A stretch of 64,000 nucleotides of DNA from Salana multivorans (GTDB lineage Bacteria; Actinomycetota; Actinomycetes; Actinomycetales; Beutenbergiaceae): assembly GCF_003751805.1 (NCBI RefSeq), contig NZ_RKHQ01000001.1, positions 1,426,001 through 1,490,000 of the forward strand, given 5' to 3'. This document shows positions 16,202 through 25,110 of the stretch, piece after piece (the stretch's first letter is position 1; the number at the start of each line of letters is the position of its first letter). Made by a program: the position numbers and the translations under genes. The notes beneath the pieces were generated by a model. It was not told the origin of the DNA. It saw only the letters and a program-made list of their open reading frames with translations, and did no database searches.

Positions 16202-18139
16202 ATGACCTCGACCATCCGACTCACCGTCGGGCAGGCCCTCGTGCGGTTCCTCGCCCACCAGTGGACCGAGCGGGACGGCGAGCGACGCCGGCTCGTCGGC
16301 GGCATGCTCGGCATCCTCGGCCACGGCAACGTCGCTGGCCTCGGCCAGGCGCTGCTCCAGGCGCACGTCGAGGCGGTCGAGGCCGGGTACGACGGCGCCG
16401 AGCCCGGGCCGGAGGAGCTGCCCTACCTCATGGCGCGCAACGAGCAGAACATGGTCCACACGGCCGTGGCGTACGCCCGGGCGACGGACCGGCTCTCCGT
16501 CATGGCCTGCACCGCGTCGATCGGTCCCGGCTCGACCAACATGGTGACGGGCGCCGCGCTCGCGACGGTCGACCGGATCCCCGTGCTCCTGCTCCCGTCC
16601 GACGTCTACGCCACCCGCGCCCCCGACCCCGTGCTCCAGCAGCTCGAGCACCCGCTCGGCCCCGACGTCACGGTCAACGACGCCTTCCGGCCCGTCGCGC
16701 GCTACTTCGACCGCGTCTGGCGGCCCGAGATGCTGCTCGTCTCGGCGGTGCAGGCGATGCGCGTGCTCACGGACCCGGCCGAGACGGGCGCCGTGGTGCT
16801 CTCGCTGCCGCAGGACGTCCAGGCCGAGGCGTTCGACTGGCCCGTCGAGTTCTTCCGCGACCGCACGTGGCACGTGCGCCGTCCACCCGCCGAGCCCGCG
16901 GCGATCGCTCGGGCGGCGGAGCTGATCCGGGGCGCGCGCCGTCCGCTCGTCGTCGCCGGCGGCGGGGTCGTCTACTCCGGGGCGTCGGAGGCGCTGCGCA
17001 CGCTCGCCGACGCCACGGGCGTCCCCGTCGCGGACACGCAGGCCGGCAAGGGAGCGATCGCGTGGGACCACCCGAGCGCGGTCGGGGGCCTCGGCGCGAC
17101 CGGGACGGCCGCGGCCAACGCGCTCGCCGCGCGCGCGGACGTCGTCGTCGGCATCGGCACCCGCTACACCGACTTCACGACGGCGAGCCACACCGTCTTC
17201 GCCGACCCGGACGTCCGGTTCGTCAACGTCAACGTCGCCTCGTTCGACGCCGCGAAGCTGTCCGGCGAGATGGTCGTGGCCGACGCGCGCGAGGGCATCG
17301 AGGCGCTGACGCGGGAGCTGGCCGGCTGGGCGACGGACCTTGAGTACCGGGCGGAGGTGGCGGGCCGCGTCGCGGACTGGCACGCGGTGGCCGACGAGCT
17401 GCGCGCCGGCACCTACCGCGAGCCGGGCGACTCCCACGTGTACGAGCTGCCGCCGCAGACCGCCGTCTTCGGCATCCTCAACGACCTCATAGGCCCCGAC
17501 GACGTGCTGGTCAACGCGGCCGGCTCGATGCCGGGCGACCTGCAGTGCCTGTGGCGCGCCACGGGCCCCGGCCAGTACCACCTCGAGTACGGGTTCTCCT
17601 GCATGGGGTACGAGATCCCGGCGGCCCTCGGGGTCAAGCTCGCTCGCCCCGAGAGCGAGGTCGTCGCCATCGTCGGCGACGGCACGTACCAGATGGCCCC
17701 GCAGGAGCTCGCCACGATCGTGGCCGAGGGGATCAAGGTCATCATCGTCCTGCTCGACAACGGCGGGTACGCCTCGATCGGCGCGCTGTCGCAGTCGCGG
17801 GGGTCGCAGCGGTTCGGCACGCGCTACCGCATGCGCCGTGCCGCCACCCGCGCGCTCGACGGGCCAGCCGTCCCGTTCGACATCGCGGCCAACGCCGCGT
17901 CGATGGGCGCACGGGTCGTGTCGGTCGGCTCGCTGGCGGAGCTGCCGGCCGCGTACGCCGACGCCGCCCGGCACCCCGAGACCACCGTGCTGCACCTGCG
18001 CACCGACCTCTACGGGCCGAACCCGCCCGGGTCGGCGTGGTGGGACGTCGCCGTCGCCGAGGTCTCGACCCTCGCCAGCTCCCAGCGCGCGCGTGCCGAG
18101 TACGACGCCGCGCGCGCCGCCCAACGCCCGTACCTGTGA
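16202..18139 (+). CDS. iolD: 3D-trihydroxycyclohexane-1,2-dione hydrolase IolD
   Basis: A 645-residue thiamine-diphosphate enzyme. It has the cofactor-activating Glu at about E81 (ARNEQNMVH) and the TPP motif GDGTYQ (492-497), which runs on to LLDNGGYASIG. It opens the inositol-derived ring to 5-deoxyglucuronate. GAAGGAG precedes the ATG. Full family length, no disruption seen. Confidence 0.95.
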   Translation: MTSTIRLTVGQALVRFLAHQWTERDGERRRLVGGMLGILGHGNVAGLGQALLQAHVEAVEAGYDGAEPGPEELPYLMARNEQNMVHTAVAYARATDRLSVMACTASIGPGSTNMVTGAALATVDRIPVLLLPSDVYATRAPDPVLQQLEHPLGPDVTVNDAFRPVARYFDRVWRPEMLLVSAVQAMRVLTDPAETGAVVLSLPQDVQAEAFDWPVEFFRDRTWHVRRPPAEPAAIARAAELIRGARRPLVVAGGGVVYSGASEALRTLADATGVPVADTQAGKGAIAWDHPSAVGGLGATGTAAANALAARADVVVGIGTRYTDFTTASHTVFADPDVRFVNVNVASFDAAKLSGEMVVADAREGIEALTRELAGWATDLEYRAEVAGRVADWHAVADELRAGTYREPGDSHVYELPPQTAVFGILNDLIGPDDVLVNAAGSMPGDLQCLWRATGPGQYHLEYGFSCMGYEIPAALGVKLARPESEVVAIVGDGTYQMAPQELATIVAEGIKVIIVLLDNGGYASIGALSQSRGSQRFGTRYRMRRAATRALDGPAVPFDIAANAASMGARVVSVGSLAELPAAYADAARHPETTVLHLRTDLYGPNPPGSAWWDVAVAEVSTLASSQRARAEYDAARAAQRPYL

Positions 18140-18178
18140 CGCGCCCCTAGCGCGGCCAGCTCGCATCGAAGGAGAGTC

Positions 18179-19678
18179 ATGTCCGTCATCTCGCACTGGA
18201 TCGACGGCGCCGCCAGCCCCGGCGGCGGCCACGCCCAGCCCGTCCACAACCCCGCGACCGGCGAGGTCATCGCGTCGCTGACGATCGGCGACGAGGCGGA
18301 CGTCGAGCGCGCCGTCGCCTCGGCTGCCGCCGCCGCGGCCACCTGGGGTGACCTCTCGATCGCCCGCCGCGCCGCGACCCTGTTCCGGTTCCGCGAGCTC
18401 CTCGTCGCCGCGACGGACGAGCTCGCGGAGGTCGTCAGCCGGGAGCACGGCAAGACGCTGGCCGATGCCCGCGGCGAGATCGCCCGCGGCCTCGAGGTGG
18501 TCGAGTTCGCGTGCGGCGTCCCCGAGCTGCTCAAGGGCGACTTCTCGGAGCAGGCGGCCACCGGGATCGACGTCTTCTCCTGGCGCGAGCCGCTCGGCGT
18601 CGTCGCCGGCATCACGCCGTTCAACTTTCCCGTCATGGTCCCGCTGTGGATGGCCCCGGTCGCGATCGCGTGCGGCAACGCGTTCATCCTCAAGCCGTCG
18701 GAGCGCGACCCCTCCGCGTCGCTCGTGCTCGCCCGCCTGTGGCGGGAGGCGGGGCTGCCCGACGGCGTCTTCACGGTCCTCCAGGGCGACCGGATCGTCG
18801 TGGACGCGCTGCTCGTCCACCCGGACGTCGCCGCGGTGTCGTTCGTCGGGTCGACGCCGATCGCGCGGCACGTGCACGCGACGGCGACGGCGGCCGGCAA
18901 GCGCGTCCAGGCGCTCGGCGGGGCGAAGAACCACGGCGTCGTCCTGGCGGACGCCGACCTCGAGGACGCCGCCAACCACCTCGTCGCCGCGGCGTACGGC
19001 GCGGCGGGCGAGCGGTGCATGGCGCTGTCCGTCGCCGTCGTCGAGGAGTCGGTGGCCGACGAGCTCATCGAGATCCTCAGCGCCAAGGCCAGGGCGACCC
19101 GCGTCTCGGTCGGCACCGATCCCGAGGCGGACCTCGGTCCCGTCATCACGGCGGCCGCGAAGGAGCGGATCGAGGGTCTCATCACCTCGGCCGAGGAGGA
19201 GGGCGCGCGCATCGTCGTCGACGGCCGCGGGCACGTCGTCGAGGGTCACGAGGGCGGCTTCTTCGTCGGACCGACGCTCATCGACGGCGTCCGGCCCGAG
19301 CACACCGTGTACCGGGAGGAGGTCTTCGGGCCGGTGCTCGACGTCGTGCGGGTCTCCGGGCTCGCCGAGGCGATCGCCGTCATCAATGCCAACCCCTACG
19401 GCAACGGGACGGCCATCTTTACCTCCTCCGGCGAGGCCGCCCGGACCTTCCGCCGCGGGGTCAAGGTCGGCATGGTCGGCGTCAACGTCCCGATCCCGGT
19501 CCCCGTGGCCTGGCACTCCTTCGGCGGATGGAAGGACTCGCTGTTCGGCGAGTCGCACATCTACGGCCCCGAGGGCGTGCGGTTCTACACCCGGGGCAAG
19601 GTCGTGACGCAGCGCTGGCCCGCCCGCACCCGCTCGACCGGACCGCAGTTCCACTTCACCGGCGACGCCACGACGTAG
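18179..19678 (+). CDS. mmsA: Methylmalonate/malonate-semialdehyde dehydrogenase (MmsA/IolA)
   Basis: A 499-residue CoA-acylating aldehyde dehydrogenase. The nucleophilic Cys is at about 280 (GERCMALS). The NAD-binding and substrate blocks GITPFNFPVMVPLW and KPSERDPSA are present. It converts malonate semialdehyde, the last inositol-derived C3 fragment, to acetyl-CoA. A GAAGGAG ribosome site precedes the ATG, 39 bp after iolD. Confidence 0.94.
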   Translation: MSVISHWIDGAASPGGGHAQPVHNPATGEVIASLTIGDEADVERAVASAAAAAATWGDLSIARRAATLFRFRELLVAATDELAEVVSREHGKTLADARGEIARGLEVVEFACGVPELLKGDFSEQAATGIDVFSWREPLGVVAGITPFNFPVMVPLWMAPVAIACGNAFILKPSERDPSASLVLARLWREAGLPDGVFTVLQGDRIVVDALLVHPDVAAVSFVGSTPIARHVHATATAAGKRVQALGGAKNHGVVLADADLEDAANHLVAAAYGAAGERCMALSVAVVEESVADELIEILSAKARATRVSVGTDPEADLGPVITAAAKERIEGLITSAEEEGARIVVDGRGHVVEGHEGGFFVGPTLIDGVRPEHTVYREEVFGPVLDVVRVSGLAEAIAVINANPYGNGTAIFTSSGEAARTFRRGVKVGMVGVNVPIPVPVAWHSFGGWKDSLFGESHIYGPEGVRFYTRGKVVTQRWPARTRSTGPQFHFTGDATT

Positions 19679-19755
19679 CCGGCCTCGTCCTCGCGGGCCG
19701 GCCGCCCGGCTCCCCCCACCACCCCATCCAGACCTCGTCATCCCAAGGACCCACC

Positions 19756-20793
19756 ATGATGCGTCTCGCCGTCATCGGCGCCGGCCGGATCGGCGCCGTG
19801 CACGCCGCCGCGGTCGCCGCGCACCCCGCGGCCCAGCTCGTGCTCGTCGCCGACCCCGACGTCGCCGCGGCCGCCCGGATCGCCGAACCCCACGGGGCGC
19901 GGTGGACGGGCTCGGTCGAGGAGGTCTTCGCCGACCCGACGATCGCCGCCGTCATCGTCGGGTCGCCGACGAGGTTCCACGTGGAACAGATCGTGGCGGC
20001 CGTGCGCGCCGGCAAGGCCGTGCTCGTCGAGAAGCCCGTCGACCTCGACCTCGCCCGCGTCGACGAGTGCCTCGCGACCGTCGGAGCGGATGCCCACCGG
20101 GTCATGGTCGGCTTCAACCGCCGGTTCGACCCGGGCTTCGCCGAGGTCAAGCGCCGCGTGGACACCGGCGAGATCGGCTCGCTCGAGCAGCTCACGATCA
20201 TCAGCCGCGATCCGCAGGCGGCGCCCGCCGGCTACCTCGTCGGGTCGGGTGGGATCTTCCGGGACATGACGATCCACGACTTCGACATGGCGCGGTTCCT
20301 GCTCGGCGACGTCGTCGAGGTGAGTGCCGTCGGGCAGAACCTCGACCCGGAGATCGCCGCGATCGGGGACTTCGACGCGGCCGTCGTCACGCTGACGGGG
20401 GCCAGCGGCGCCGTCGCGACGATCATCAACTCGCGTCACTGCGCGACGGGCTACGACCAGCGGCTCGAAGCGTTCGGCCCGCTCGGCTCGCTCGAGGCCG
20501 GCAACCACACGGCCACGACCGTCCGGTTCAACGGTCCCGGCGTGTCGGCGGCCGCCGGTCCGTACCTCGACTTCTTCCTTGAGCGCTACGCGGTCGCCTA
20601 CCGGGCCGAGCTGGACCACTTCCTCGCGGCCATCGGCAGCGGGGCGGCGCCGTCGCCGACGCTCGTCGACGGTCGCGAGGCGCTCGCGCTCGCCGAGGCC
20701 GCCACCGTGTCCGCCCGGACCGGCGAGCGGGTCCGGCTCACCCCGACCACCCACGTGACCACCCACGCGTCCACCCGAGAGGCATCGTCATGA
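19756..20793 (+). CDS. iolG: Inositol 2-dehydrogenase IolG
   Basis: This 345-residue Gfo/Idh/MocA-family NAD enzyme has a Rossmann start (AVIGAGRIGAVHA), the EKP motif with K93, and the catalytic pair in IHDFD (about H174-D177). It oxidises myo-inositol to scyllo-inosose. Start ATG with AAGGA upstream; a second ATG follows at once. Its last codons overlap the iolE start as ATGA. The enzyme could also accept related inositols, since family specificity varies. Confidence 0.9.
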   Translation: MMRLAVIGAGRIGAVHAAAVAAHPAAQLVLVADPDVAAAARIAEPHGARWTGSVEEVFADPTIAAVIVGSPTRFHVEQIVAAVRAGKAVLVEKPVDLDLARVDECLATVGADAHRVMVGFNRRFDPGFAEVKRRVDTGEIGSLEQLTIISRDPQAAPAGYLVGSGGIFRDMTIHDFDMARFLLGDVVEVSAVGQNLDPEIAAIGDFDAAVVTLTGASGAVATIINSRHCATGYDQRLEAFGPLGSLEAGNHTATTVRFNGPGVSAAAGPYLDFFLERYAVAYRAELDHFLAAIGSGAAPSPTLVDGREALALAEAATVSARTGERVRLTPTTHVTTHASTREASS

Positions 20794-21650
20794 AGATCGC
20801 AGGAGCCCCCATCAGCTGGGGCGTGTGCGAGGTCCCCGGCTGGGGACACCAGCTCGACCCGGAGCGCGTGCTCACCGAGATGACCCGGCTCGGCCTCACC
20901 GCCACCGAGTTCGGTCCGCAGGGCTGGCTCCCGGTCGAGCCGGCCGCGCGGGCGGCGGCGATCGCGCCGTTCGGCCTGGCCGCCGTCGGCGCGTTCGTCC
21001 CCGTCGTGCTGCACGACGCCGACCACGACCCGGTGCCGGAGGTCGAGCGCGAGCTGGACTCGTTCGAGGCGGCCGGCGGCGACGTCCTCGTGCTCGCCGC
21101 GGCATCGGGGCTCGACGGGTACGACGCGCGGCCCGAGCTGACGCCCGAGCAGTGGGACCGCCTGTGCGCGAACCTCGACCGGCTCGTCGCCGTAGCCGCG
21201 GCGCGCGGGATCCGCGCCAGCCTGCACCCGCACGTCGGCACGATGGTGGAGACGCGCGACGACGTCGAGCGCGTCCTGCGTGGCTCGGCCGTCCCGCTCA
21301 CGCTCGACACCGGTCACCTGCTCATCGGCGGGACCGACCCGGCCGCGCTCGCCGTGACGTGGGCGGAGCGGATCAACCACGTCCACGCCAAGGACGTCCG
21401 CGCCGACCTGGCCGCGCGGGTGCGCTCCGGGGAGCTCAGCTACACGGACGCCGTGCGCGAGGGGATCTACGTGCCGCTCGGCCGGGGGAACGTGGACCTG
21501 CCCGCGATCGTCGCCGCGCTGGCCGCGGTGGGCTTCGACGGCTGGTGGGTGCTCGAGCAGGACACGATCCTGGTGGGCGAGCCCGAGGGCGAGGGCCCGA
21601 TCGCGGACGTGCGCCGGTCGAAGGAGTACCTGGAGTCGCTCGCCTCGTGA
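20790..21650 (+). CDS. iolE: Inosose dehydratase IolE
   Basis: A 286-residue xylose-isomerase-like TIM barrel that opens MKIAGAPISWGVCEVPGWG, the IolE signature. Metal-ligand blocks such as LHPHVGTMVE and LTLDTGHLLIGGTDP follow, then NHVHAKDV. It dehydrates scyllo-inosose to the trihydroxycyclohexanedione used by IolD. It is the last gene of the operon. No iolB and no inositol transporter follow. Confidence 0.92.
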   Translation: MKIAGAPISWGVCEVPGWGHQLDPERVLTEMTRLGLTATEFGPQGWLPVEPAARAAAIAPFGLAAVGAFVPVVLHDADHDPVPEVERELDSFEAAGGDVLVLAAASGLDGYDARPELTPEQWDRLCANLDRLVAVAAARGIRASLHPHVGTMVETRDDVERVLRGSAVPLTLDTGHLLIGGTDPAALAVTWAERINHVHAKDVRADLAARVRSGELSYTDAVREGIYVPLGRGNVDLPAIVAALAAVGFDGWWVLEQDTILVGEPEGEGPIADVRRSKEYLESLAS

Positions 21651-21707
21651 GCCGGTCCCGGGTCCTCGCTCCGGGTCGCTCGTCGTCGGTGCGCCGGCGG
21701 GTACGCG

Positions 21708-21942
21708 CTGGGGTGGGGGCGCCTGCCTGCTCGGCGTGGCCCCGGTGCGGTGCGGGGCTGCCGCATGTGTCGATGCCTGGGTGAGGGGGCCGGAGATCGC
21801 AGGCGTGTGTCGGCTGAGACGCGTCCTGGGGTGGGGCGCCTGCCTGCTCGGTATGGCCCCGGTGCGGTGCGGGGCTGCCGCATGTGTCGATGCCTGGGTG
21901 AGGGGGCCGGAGATCGCAGGCGTGTGTCGGCTGAGACGCGTC
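21708..21942. repeat. 118-bp tandem duplication
   Basis: Copy 1 is 21708-21825 and copy 2 is 21826-21942, abutting. They differ by one G in the opening G-run and by cg versus ta about 27 bases in. Such high identity means the duplication is recent or is being homogenised. Confidence 0.95.
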
Positions 21943-22107
21943 GTGTGCGTCGGATCGGACGCATGCGAGATCCGCCGCTGACCAGGCACGACGCGCTGCC
22001 CTGCGCGGGTGGGATGCATCGTGTCCGAACTCGCGGCTGGATCGGCAGGCTGGGTCCTCGGTCACGGCATCGTGCCGGCCATGACATCGTGTCGGTCACG
22101 GCCTCGT

Positions 22108-22210
22108 GCTGGCCACGAACATGGCCACCGTGCTGGCCACGAACATGGCCACCGTGCCAGCCACGGTCACCGTGCCGGTCACGGTCACGGCCACGGCACC
22201 GTGCCGAGCA
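22108..22210. repeat. Tandem gtggccac-type repeats
   Basis: The 24-bp unit cgtgctggccacgaacatgg plus ccac occurs twice in a row, followed by degenerate cgtgccagccacggtcac-like units and ggtcacggtcacggccacgg runs. Many of the short units are inverted complements of each other, so the region can fold extensively. Confidence 0.75.
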
Positions 22211-22382
22211 CGGCCACGGCACCGGGATGTCCGCGGTGGCGGGTCGGACTGGGTTCGGCTCGGTCCTGACGCCGGGGTCGGCGCCGGCCCGATCGACCGT
22301 GGTCCCGACGCGGATTCGTGTACGTCGCATCCACCGTCGGTGACGAACCCGCTGACCAGGCACGATGTCGGGCTGAACGTCG

Positions 22383-22412
22383 CTGGAACGCATCGCACAC
22401 GATGCGTTCCAG
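22383..22412. terminator. Perfect 13-bp-stem hairpin
   Basis: ctggaacgcatcg (22383-22395) and cgatgcgttccag (22400-22412) pair fully around the loop caca. It lies 85 bp after the stop of the minus-strand gene at 22497 and is the likely terminator of that operon. It could instead be a protein site, because it is a strong palindrome without a T-run. Confidence 0.6.
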
Positions 22413-22496
22413 AGGAGAAACCGTCACATCGCCGGCTGGACCGTCGTTCCCCGGCCGAACGACCGTCGGCGGGAGGCGCGACGGGCGCGCCGCGGG

Positions 22497-24284
22497 TCAG
22501 CCGTCGCGGGTCGGGGCGGCGACGCGGAACGTGAGGCGCTGGCGGCCGGGGGAGCTCCACGCGGCGTAGAGCCGGAGCCCGCCGAGCGCATCGGTCCCGC
22601 CGAGGTGGGTGTAGCGCTCGCCCGGGTCGTACTCGGCGGGCAGCGAGGTCGAGGCCGCCGGCTCGGCGACGACCTCGAGCCCGTCGGCGGAACCGGGGGC
22701 GCGCAGCCAGGCCCGATCGACGAGCCGGAGGCGGTGCCCGTCCAGCGCGACCGCCCCCGAGACCACGACGGGGGAGGCCAGCGCGATCTCCAGCGCGTGC
22801 CAGGCGCCCGTCCCCTCGGTCTCGATGTCGAGCACCACCGCGTCGGGCGCGTCAGCGATCCGGATGGTCGTGCGCAGCTCCAGCTCGTCGACCTCGCGAC
22901 TGGCGAAGCTCATCGCGGCCGCGAACCGCCCCTCGTGCTCCAGCGCGTACACGGCGTCCGCGCGGCGCTCGCGCTCCGCCAGCGGCTGGTAGTAGCCGGC
23001 CCGGACGGTCTCGTCGAGTCGCAGCACGCGGGCGCCGTCCACCGTGCCGTCCCCGAGACCCCCGACGTCCCCGGCGCCCGCGACGTCCCCGACGCGCGCG
23101 TTCTCGGCGTCCTCGATCGTGAGCGTCTCGGCGCGGAACGGGCCGAGCCCGAAGAACGTGCGGGACAGCCGCAGCGACGCGATCTCCACCCCCGCGCGGC
23201 GCAGGCGCGCGAACGTGGGGTTGGCCGCGAGGCCGGAGGCGATCTGCCCCGTGGCCGGCACGTCGGAGCCGCCGTCGACGACGGTCCACTCCTCCCCCCG
23301 CCACCGGCGCCACAGCCGCGCGTCCGCGAACAGCCGCTCACCGTGGTCCGGGACGAGTCGCGGCGGCACGCCGGCCGCGCGGTCGAGACCGGAACGGACG
23401 TCGTCGTCGAGAGCCGCGAGGGCCAGCACGCCGACCGCGTCGACGTGCGGGGTCAGCAGCGCGAGGCGGGCACCGCGGGCGCATCGCTCGCACGTCCCGG
23501 CGAACCGCGCGAGCGGTGCGAGGAACGGGCCGAGCGGGAAGGTGAGCGCGCGCTGGTCCTGGCGCCGGGAGTAGTGGCTCTCGGTGCGGCCGTCCGGGTT
23601 CGTCAGGTCGAGCGTCGCGTGGAGGTTGCGGTGCACGATCCCGGCCAGGCTCTCGTCGGGCAGCTCGCGGGCGAGCGTGAGGAGCGAGGGCCCGGTCACC
23701 GCGGAGGCGTAGTTGGGACTGCGCTCGGAGTACAGCCCGTCGGCGTCCACGTCGATCCCCTCGCCCAGCCAGTCGCGGGCGCGGTCGATCGCCGCGTCGT
23801 CGGCCAGCAGCCGGCCGGTCGCCGCGAGTGCGCTCGCGAGCTCCCACCGGTGGTTCGGGGTGTGGACGCCGCCTGCGACGAGGGCGGGCAGCACCCGCCG
23901 CAGCACGGTCTCGAGGCGCTCGCGCAGCCGCGGGTCCCACGCCTCGCGCGCTGGGCCACGCAGGAGGGCGACGATCGTCGCGACGTCGTTGACCGTGAAC
24001 GAGGAGTCGGGCGGGGACTGCAGGTTGTCGCCCGAGCCGAACAGTCCCGTCGGGGTCTGGAGGTCCTCGAGGCGGCCGAGCCAGCGCCCGGCCGCCGCCG
24101 CGACCTCCGGCGACGGACGCTCGCCGCGCGCGAGCGGGACGACGACGGCCGCGCGCACCGCCGCAGCGAGGCCGCGGTGGCCGGTGTGAGCGCCGCCTCC
24201 CTCCCCCGAGCGGCCGGGCACCGCGTCGTCGGCGAGGAGCTGGTCGAGACGGGCCGCCGCGAGGTCGGTCAGGCCGGAGAGCAT
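22497..24284 (-). CDS. Uncharacterised 595-aa enzyme, putative polysaccharide lyase/hydrolase
   Basis: I do not recognise the family with certainty. The N-terminal half is helical with blocks such as FTVNDVATIVALL, TPNHRWELASALAA, DGLYSERSPNYASAV and RNLHATLDL, resembling an (alpha/alpha)-toroid. The C-terminal half is beta-rich, as in heparinase-type lyases with a toroid plus beta-sandwich. No signal peptide is seen. It is the last gene after CUT1 permeases, and the same locus encodes GH105, which acts on unsaturated uronates made by lyases. A cytoplasmic oligosaccharide lyase or glycosidase is therefore the best guess. The fold call is visual, not computed. Confidence 0.6.
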   Translation of the reverse strand: MLSGLTDLAAARLDQLLADDAVPGRSGEGGGAHTGHRGLAAAVRAAVVVPLARGERPSPEVAAAAGRWLGRLEDLQTPTGLFGSGDNLQSPPDSSFTVNDVATIVALLRGPAREAWDPRLRERLETVLRRVLPALVAGGVHTPNHRWELASALAATGRLLADDAAIDRARDWLGEGIDVDADGLYSERSPNYASAVTGPSLLTLARELPDESLAGIVHRNLHATLDLTNPDGRTESHYSRRQDQRALTFPLGPFLAPLARFAGTCERCARGARLALLTPHVDAVGVLALAALDDDVRSGLDRAAGVPPRLVPDHGERLFADARLWRRWRGEEWTVVDGGSDVPATGQIASGLAANPTFARLRRAGVEIASLRLSRTFFGLGPFRAETLTIEDAENARVGDVAGAGDVGGLGDGTVDGARVLRLDETVRAGYYQPLAERERRADAVYALEHEGRFAAAMSFASREVDELELRTTIRIADAPDAVVLDIETEGTGAWHALEIALASPVVVSGAVALDGHRLRLVDRAWLRAPGSADGLEVVAEPAASTSLPAEYDPGERYTHLGGTDALGGLRLYAAWSSPGRQRLTFRVAAPTRDG

Positions 24285-24291
24285 CGGTCGA

Positions 24292-25110
24292 TCAGTCCTT
24301 GAGGCCGGAGTTGATGTCCGCGCTCACGATGTAGCGCTGGAACACGATGAACAGCAGCACCATCGGGATGAGCGAGATGATCGACGCCGCCAGCAGCACC
24401 GACCAGTCGATGTTGTCCGCGCCGACGATCGAGCGCAGCGCCACCTGGAGCGTGTAGTTCTTCGGGTCGCGGAGGATGAGGAGCGGCCAGATGTAGTCGT
24501 TCCACCGCCACTGGAAGGAGAAGATGGCGAGCACGATCATGATCGGGCGGGCGAGCGGGAGCATGATCCGCCAGAACAGCCGGAACTCGCCGACGCCGTC
24601 GATCCGGGCGGCCTCCATCAGCTCGTCCGGCACCGTCGTGAAGTACTGCCGGAACATGAAGATGCCGGTCGCGGTGATGATCGACGGGACGATGATGCCG
24701 GCGAGGGTGTCGTAGAGACCGAGGTCGCGGACCACGATGAACGACGAGGGCATGATGACCTCGGTCGGGAGCATCGTCGTGGCGAGGATGCAGACGAAGA
24801 AGACCTTGAGCCAGACCGCCTTGTACTTGGCGAAGGCGTAGCCCGTCATCGCGCTGACCACGACGGTGAGGATCGTCGTGATGATCGCGACGGTCGCCGT
24901 GTTGATGAAGTACTGCTGGAAGTCGAACCGGTTCCAGGCCGTCTCGTAGCCGGACAGCGTCCACGTCTTCGGGAACAGCGACAGCGGGAGGCTGAACAGC
25001 TCCGACCCGGGCTTGAACGACGACAGCACGAACCACAGGATCGGGATGGCGTAGAGCGTCGACACGACCCACAGGACCAGCGTGCTGGGCAGGGCGCGGA
25101 GCCGGGTCAT
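24292..25110 (-). CDS. CUT1 ABC permease, MalG-like (lyase-type locus)
   Basis: A 272-residue six-helix permease with the EAA loop LMEAARIDGVGEFRLFWRIM. Its ATG overlaps the stop of the partner permease as ATGA. The stop is 7 bp before the start of the 595-residue enzyme gene, so transport and cleavage are co-expressed. Confidence 0.92.
   Translation of the reverse strand: MTRLRALPSTLVLWVVSTLYAIPILWFVLSSFKPGSELFSLPLSLFPKTWTLSGYETAWNRFDFQQYFINTATVAIITTILTVVVSAMTGYAFAKYKAVWLKVFFVCILATTMLPTEVIMPSSFIVVRDLGLYDTLAGIIVPSIITATGIFMFRQYFTTVPDELMEAARIDGVGEFRLFWRIMLPLARPIMIVLAIFSFQWRWNDYIWPLLILRDPKNYTLQVALRSIVGADNIDWSVLLAASIISLIPMVLLFIVFQRYIVSADINSGLKD

Larger units (their letters stand above)
21651..22496. 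other. 846-bp repeat-rich non-coding block
   Basis: No gene is supported. The block contains a near-perfect 118/117-bp tandem duplication (21708-21942), a 24-bp tandem repeat near 22108, a 16-bp direct repeat (21976-21991 and 22350-22365) and a 13-bp-arm hairpin (22383-22412). The frames that stay open across the duplication repeat themselves and have no ribosome site. It separates the plus-strand iol operon from the minus-strand lyase-type operon. Confidence 0.75.

Noticed and set aside
15908-19741. 1277-residue open frame on the minus strand across iolD and mmsA
   Set aside because: It is the antisense shadow of iolD and mmsA in high-GC DNA; its sequence is low-complexity Arg/Gly/Asp/Val and has no domain pattern, while the plus-strand genes have catalytic motifs.
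21736-21981. 81-residue plus-strand frame spanning the tandem duplication
   Set aside because: The protein merely repeats itself because of the duplication, and there is no ribosome site or family resemblance.
22108-22210. Possible CRISPR array
   Set aside because: The repeats are contiguous and degenerate with no unique spacers of constant length and no cas genes nearby.
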